A DNA stretch of 5,621 nucleotides from Roseburia sp. GTDB taxonomy: Bacteria > Bacillota > Clostridia > Lachnospirales > Lachnospiraceae. The notes under the pieces are model-generated. The model did not search any database. It was given only the letters and a program-made list of their open reading frames with translations, and was not told where the DNA came from. Shown here one piece after another: positions 4,059 to 5,621 of the stretch; position 1 is the stretch's first letter, and the number at the start of each line of letters is the position of its first letter. A program made the translations under genes and the position numbers. The stretch spans positions 1-5,621 of the forward strand of contig JAGASC010000043.1 of NCBI GenBank assembly GCA_017621905.1. Direction: 5' to 3'.

Positions 4059-5621
4059 ATGCTGCGAAGGCCATTTTGCGGAATGGCGGCAGGCTTTCTC
4101 CTTGGGGTATTGATTGCTGCATATGGGGGAAAATTGTTCTGGCCGGCGGCACTGGTGTGCTGCCTGGTTGGGACTGGGTTGTTGTGTGTGTGGAAGAAAT
4201 TTGAAATCGAGAAATGCATGAGTTCGGCAAAGTGTGATTCGAAGATGACTGGTAAAACCTCCAGGGATGATAAATATGTGTTATCGGTGGAGAAACGGTT
4301 GAGTGGGAATGGCTATGCGTTGCTGAGAAAAGGAGAAGAGAATGTAGCGGCAAATGGCCGGATTCAATGGAAAGTATGGCTTCGTGTTGTGCTGATTATA
4401 TTAGCCATGTTTTTCGGGTGGCAGCGGTACACTGCGGAACAGCATTTCCGAGAGCAATATCTTCCATATCTGGAAGACAATATGCAGCTTTCCGTACAGG
4501 GAAAGCTTGTTGGAAAAGAAATTCGATATGATCAATATATCTATGAACTGACATCCTGTGTGATACAGTCAGATCAAATAAAAAAATCTATGAAAGAACC
4601 GGTTTCCTGTAACCGGATTCTGGTTTATTCTGATTCCGATTTTGCATCAATCGGAGAAATCCTTGTGTTAGAAGGAAAAGTTGAGTTGTGGAACGTGGCG
4701 GTAAATGAAGGAAATTTTGACGAAAAATCCTTTTATGAGGCCAGAAAGAAAGATTTTAAGTTAAAAGATATTCAGGTAAAGGGCGTGTATGGCGAGGAAA
4801 GTCTATGGCGGGAAGGACTTTGGCAGCTTCGGGAACGATTAAAGGACATATACGCGGAGGCCATGGGTGAGGAGACCGGTGGTATTCTGGTTAATATGGT
4901 GTTGGGAGATAAAGGGCTTTTGGACCAGGAGATAAAGCGGTTCTATCAGGTGGCCGGGCTGTCTCACATCATGGCGATATCCGGACTGCATATTTCGGTG
5001 ATCGGGATGTCACTTTATCAATTTTTGCGGCGCAGGGGACTGGGATTTACCGGAGCCGGTGCGGTGGCAGGCACGGTGATGTATGTATATGGAACCATGG
5101 TGGGCATGGGAACGTCGGCACAGCGGGCAGTACTTATGTTTTTGCTGCAGCTGCTGGCCCAGGCACTGGGCCGGGGGTATGACAGTTTAAATGGACTGGG
5201 AGTGGCAGCGCTGGTGCTGCTCTGGGAGAATCCTTTTTTGCTGTGGGATGCGGGCTTTCGGTTTTCCTTTGCGGCAGTGATTGGTGTTGTGTGGGTCGGA
5301 AAACTTCCCAGACGACAGGGTGAAAAAAAGATATGGGAAGAAAAACTTTTTCCCAGTATGGCGATTCAGCTGGCTACACTGCCGCTGGCAGCCTGGTATT
5401 ATTATGAAATTCCGGTGTATGCCATCGCTGTCAATCTGGTGGTACTGCCTGCAATGGGAGTGCTGCTGACCCTGGGAGTGATCGGTGGACTGGCAGGTTT
5501 GTTAGCAGGGATGTTGGCAAAGGTGGTACTTTTTCCATGTAAATTATTGCTGGGTTTAAGTACGAAGCTGTGCAGTATTTGTGCAGAACTGCCCGGGGCA
5601 ATGCTGATTACCGGAAAGCCG
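4059..5621 (+). CDS. comEC: ComEC/Rec2 DNA-uptake channel, cut by the window edge
   Basis: ComEC forms the membrane channel that takes one DNA strand into the cell during natural transformation. The frame is open from ATG 4059 to the last base, exactly 521 codons, so the gene is 3'-truncated by the window and not visibly broken. TM1 and TM2 (about 5-45) are followed by a hydrophilic stretch (about 46-104) and a third TM (about 105-121). An OB-like extracytoplasmic domain (about 140-245, DUF4131 type) ends in a recognisable NEGNFDEKSFYEARK segment. The competence domain (about 270 onward) carries the family signature GLSHIMAISGLHISVIG (300-316), the GTSAQRAVLMFLL helix (351-363) and LWDAGFRFSFAAVIG (395-409), with many further TM helices. 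Family members are usually 700-850 residues with a C-terminal metallo-beta-lactamase-like domain; that part lies beyond the window. It is the last gene seen, one base after the GerMN stop. Confidence 0.95.
   Translation, partial: MLRRPFCGMAAGFLLGVLIAAYGGKLFWPAALVCCLVGTGLLCVWKKFEIEKCMSSAKCDSKMTGKTSRDDKYVLSVEKRLSGNGYALLRKGEENVAANGRIQWKVWLRVVLIILAMFFGWQRYTAEQHFREQYLPYLEDNMQLSVQGKLVGKEIRYDQYIYELTSCVIQSDQIKKSMKEPVSCNRILVYSDSDFASIGEILVLEGKVELWNVAVNEGNFDEKSFYEARKKDFKLKDIQVKGVYGEESLWREGLWQLRERLKDIYAEAMGEETGGILVNMVLGDKGLLDQEIKRFYQVAGLSHIMAISGLHISVIGMSLYQFLRRRGLGFTGAGAVAGTVMYVYGTMVGMGTSAQRAVLMFLLQLLAQALGRGYDSLNGLGVAALVLLWENPFLLWDAGFRFSFAAVIGVVWVGKLPRRQGEKKIWEEKLFPSMAIQLATLPLAAWYYYEIPVYAIAVNLVVLPAMGVLLTLGVIGGLAGLLAGMLAKVVLFPCKLLLGLSTKLCSICAELPGAMLITGKP
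4595..4621 (+). other. Stem-loop inside comEC
   Basis: AGAACCGGTT (4595-4604) pairs with AACCGG (4611-4616) and TTCT (4618-4621), with A4617 bulged and TCCTGT as loop. It lies in the OB-like domain coding region and is not followed by a T run, so it is not a terminator. It may simply reflect codon choice. Confidence 0.35.

Noticed and set aside
3302..4219. 305-residue minus-strand open frame opposite the GerMN gene
   Set aside because: It is a His/Arg/Ile-rich translation with no recognisable domain, lies wholly antisense to well-supported coding sequence, and has no promoter or Shine-Dalgarno of note.
5334..5355. Inverted repeat TGGGAAG...TTTTTCCCA in comEC
   Set aside because: Mostly A/T pairing with a bulge, inside a conserved coding frame and without a following T run.
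5281..5469. 62-residue plus-strand frame
   Set aside because: It is in another frame inside comEC, Trp/Cys-rich, with no Shine-Dalgarno; the ComEC frame is continuous there.

Overview
The window looks like part of one chromosomal operon from a low-to-moderate GC Firmicute, most likely a Clostridia member of the Lachnospiraceae type. That placement rests on strong purine-rich Shine-Dalgarno sites, sigma-A-like promoter boxes, Gram-positive competence proteins and a GerMN-domain lipoprotein. It is an inference from style, not a database match. All five genes are on the + strand with gaps of 1 to about 44 bases. No mobile element, tRNA, rRNA or CRISPR array was seen, and there is no gene-free stretch over 300 bases.

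Layout: bases 1-92 hold a good promoter (TTGTCA, 17 bases, TAAAAT) and a short leader whose CTCCTTC can pair with the first Shine-Dalgarno. Then come comEA (93-890; SLBB domain plus helix-hairpin-helix DNA-binding domain), an OmpR-family response regulator (893-1588), a two-TM HAMP sensor histidine kinase (1599-3041), a two-GerMN-domain lipoprotein (3086-4057), and comEC (4059 to the window edge; 521 codons seen, C-terminal part missing).

ComEA (surface DNA receptor) and ComEC (membrane DNA channel) form the DNA-uptake pair. The usual comEB between them in Bacillus is replaced here by a signalling cassette. That cassette, regulator then kinase then GerMN lipoprotein, has the same order and domain content as the actinobacterial mtrA-mtrB-lpqB system, in which the lipoprotein LpqB tunes the kinase MtrB. 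The most interesting reading is therefore an MtrAB-LpqB-like envelope-sensing module wired into a competence operon. Secondary points of interest are the SD-sequestering leader, two tight stem-loops at the start of the kinase gene, an 18-bp in-frame repeat in comEA, an ambiguous start for the GerMN gene, and a hydrophilic insert in the N-terminus of ComEC.
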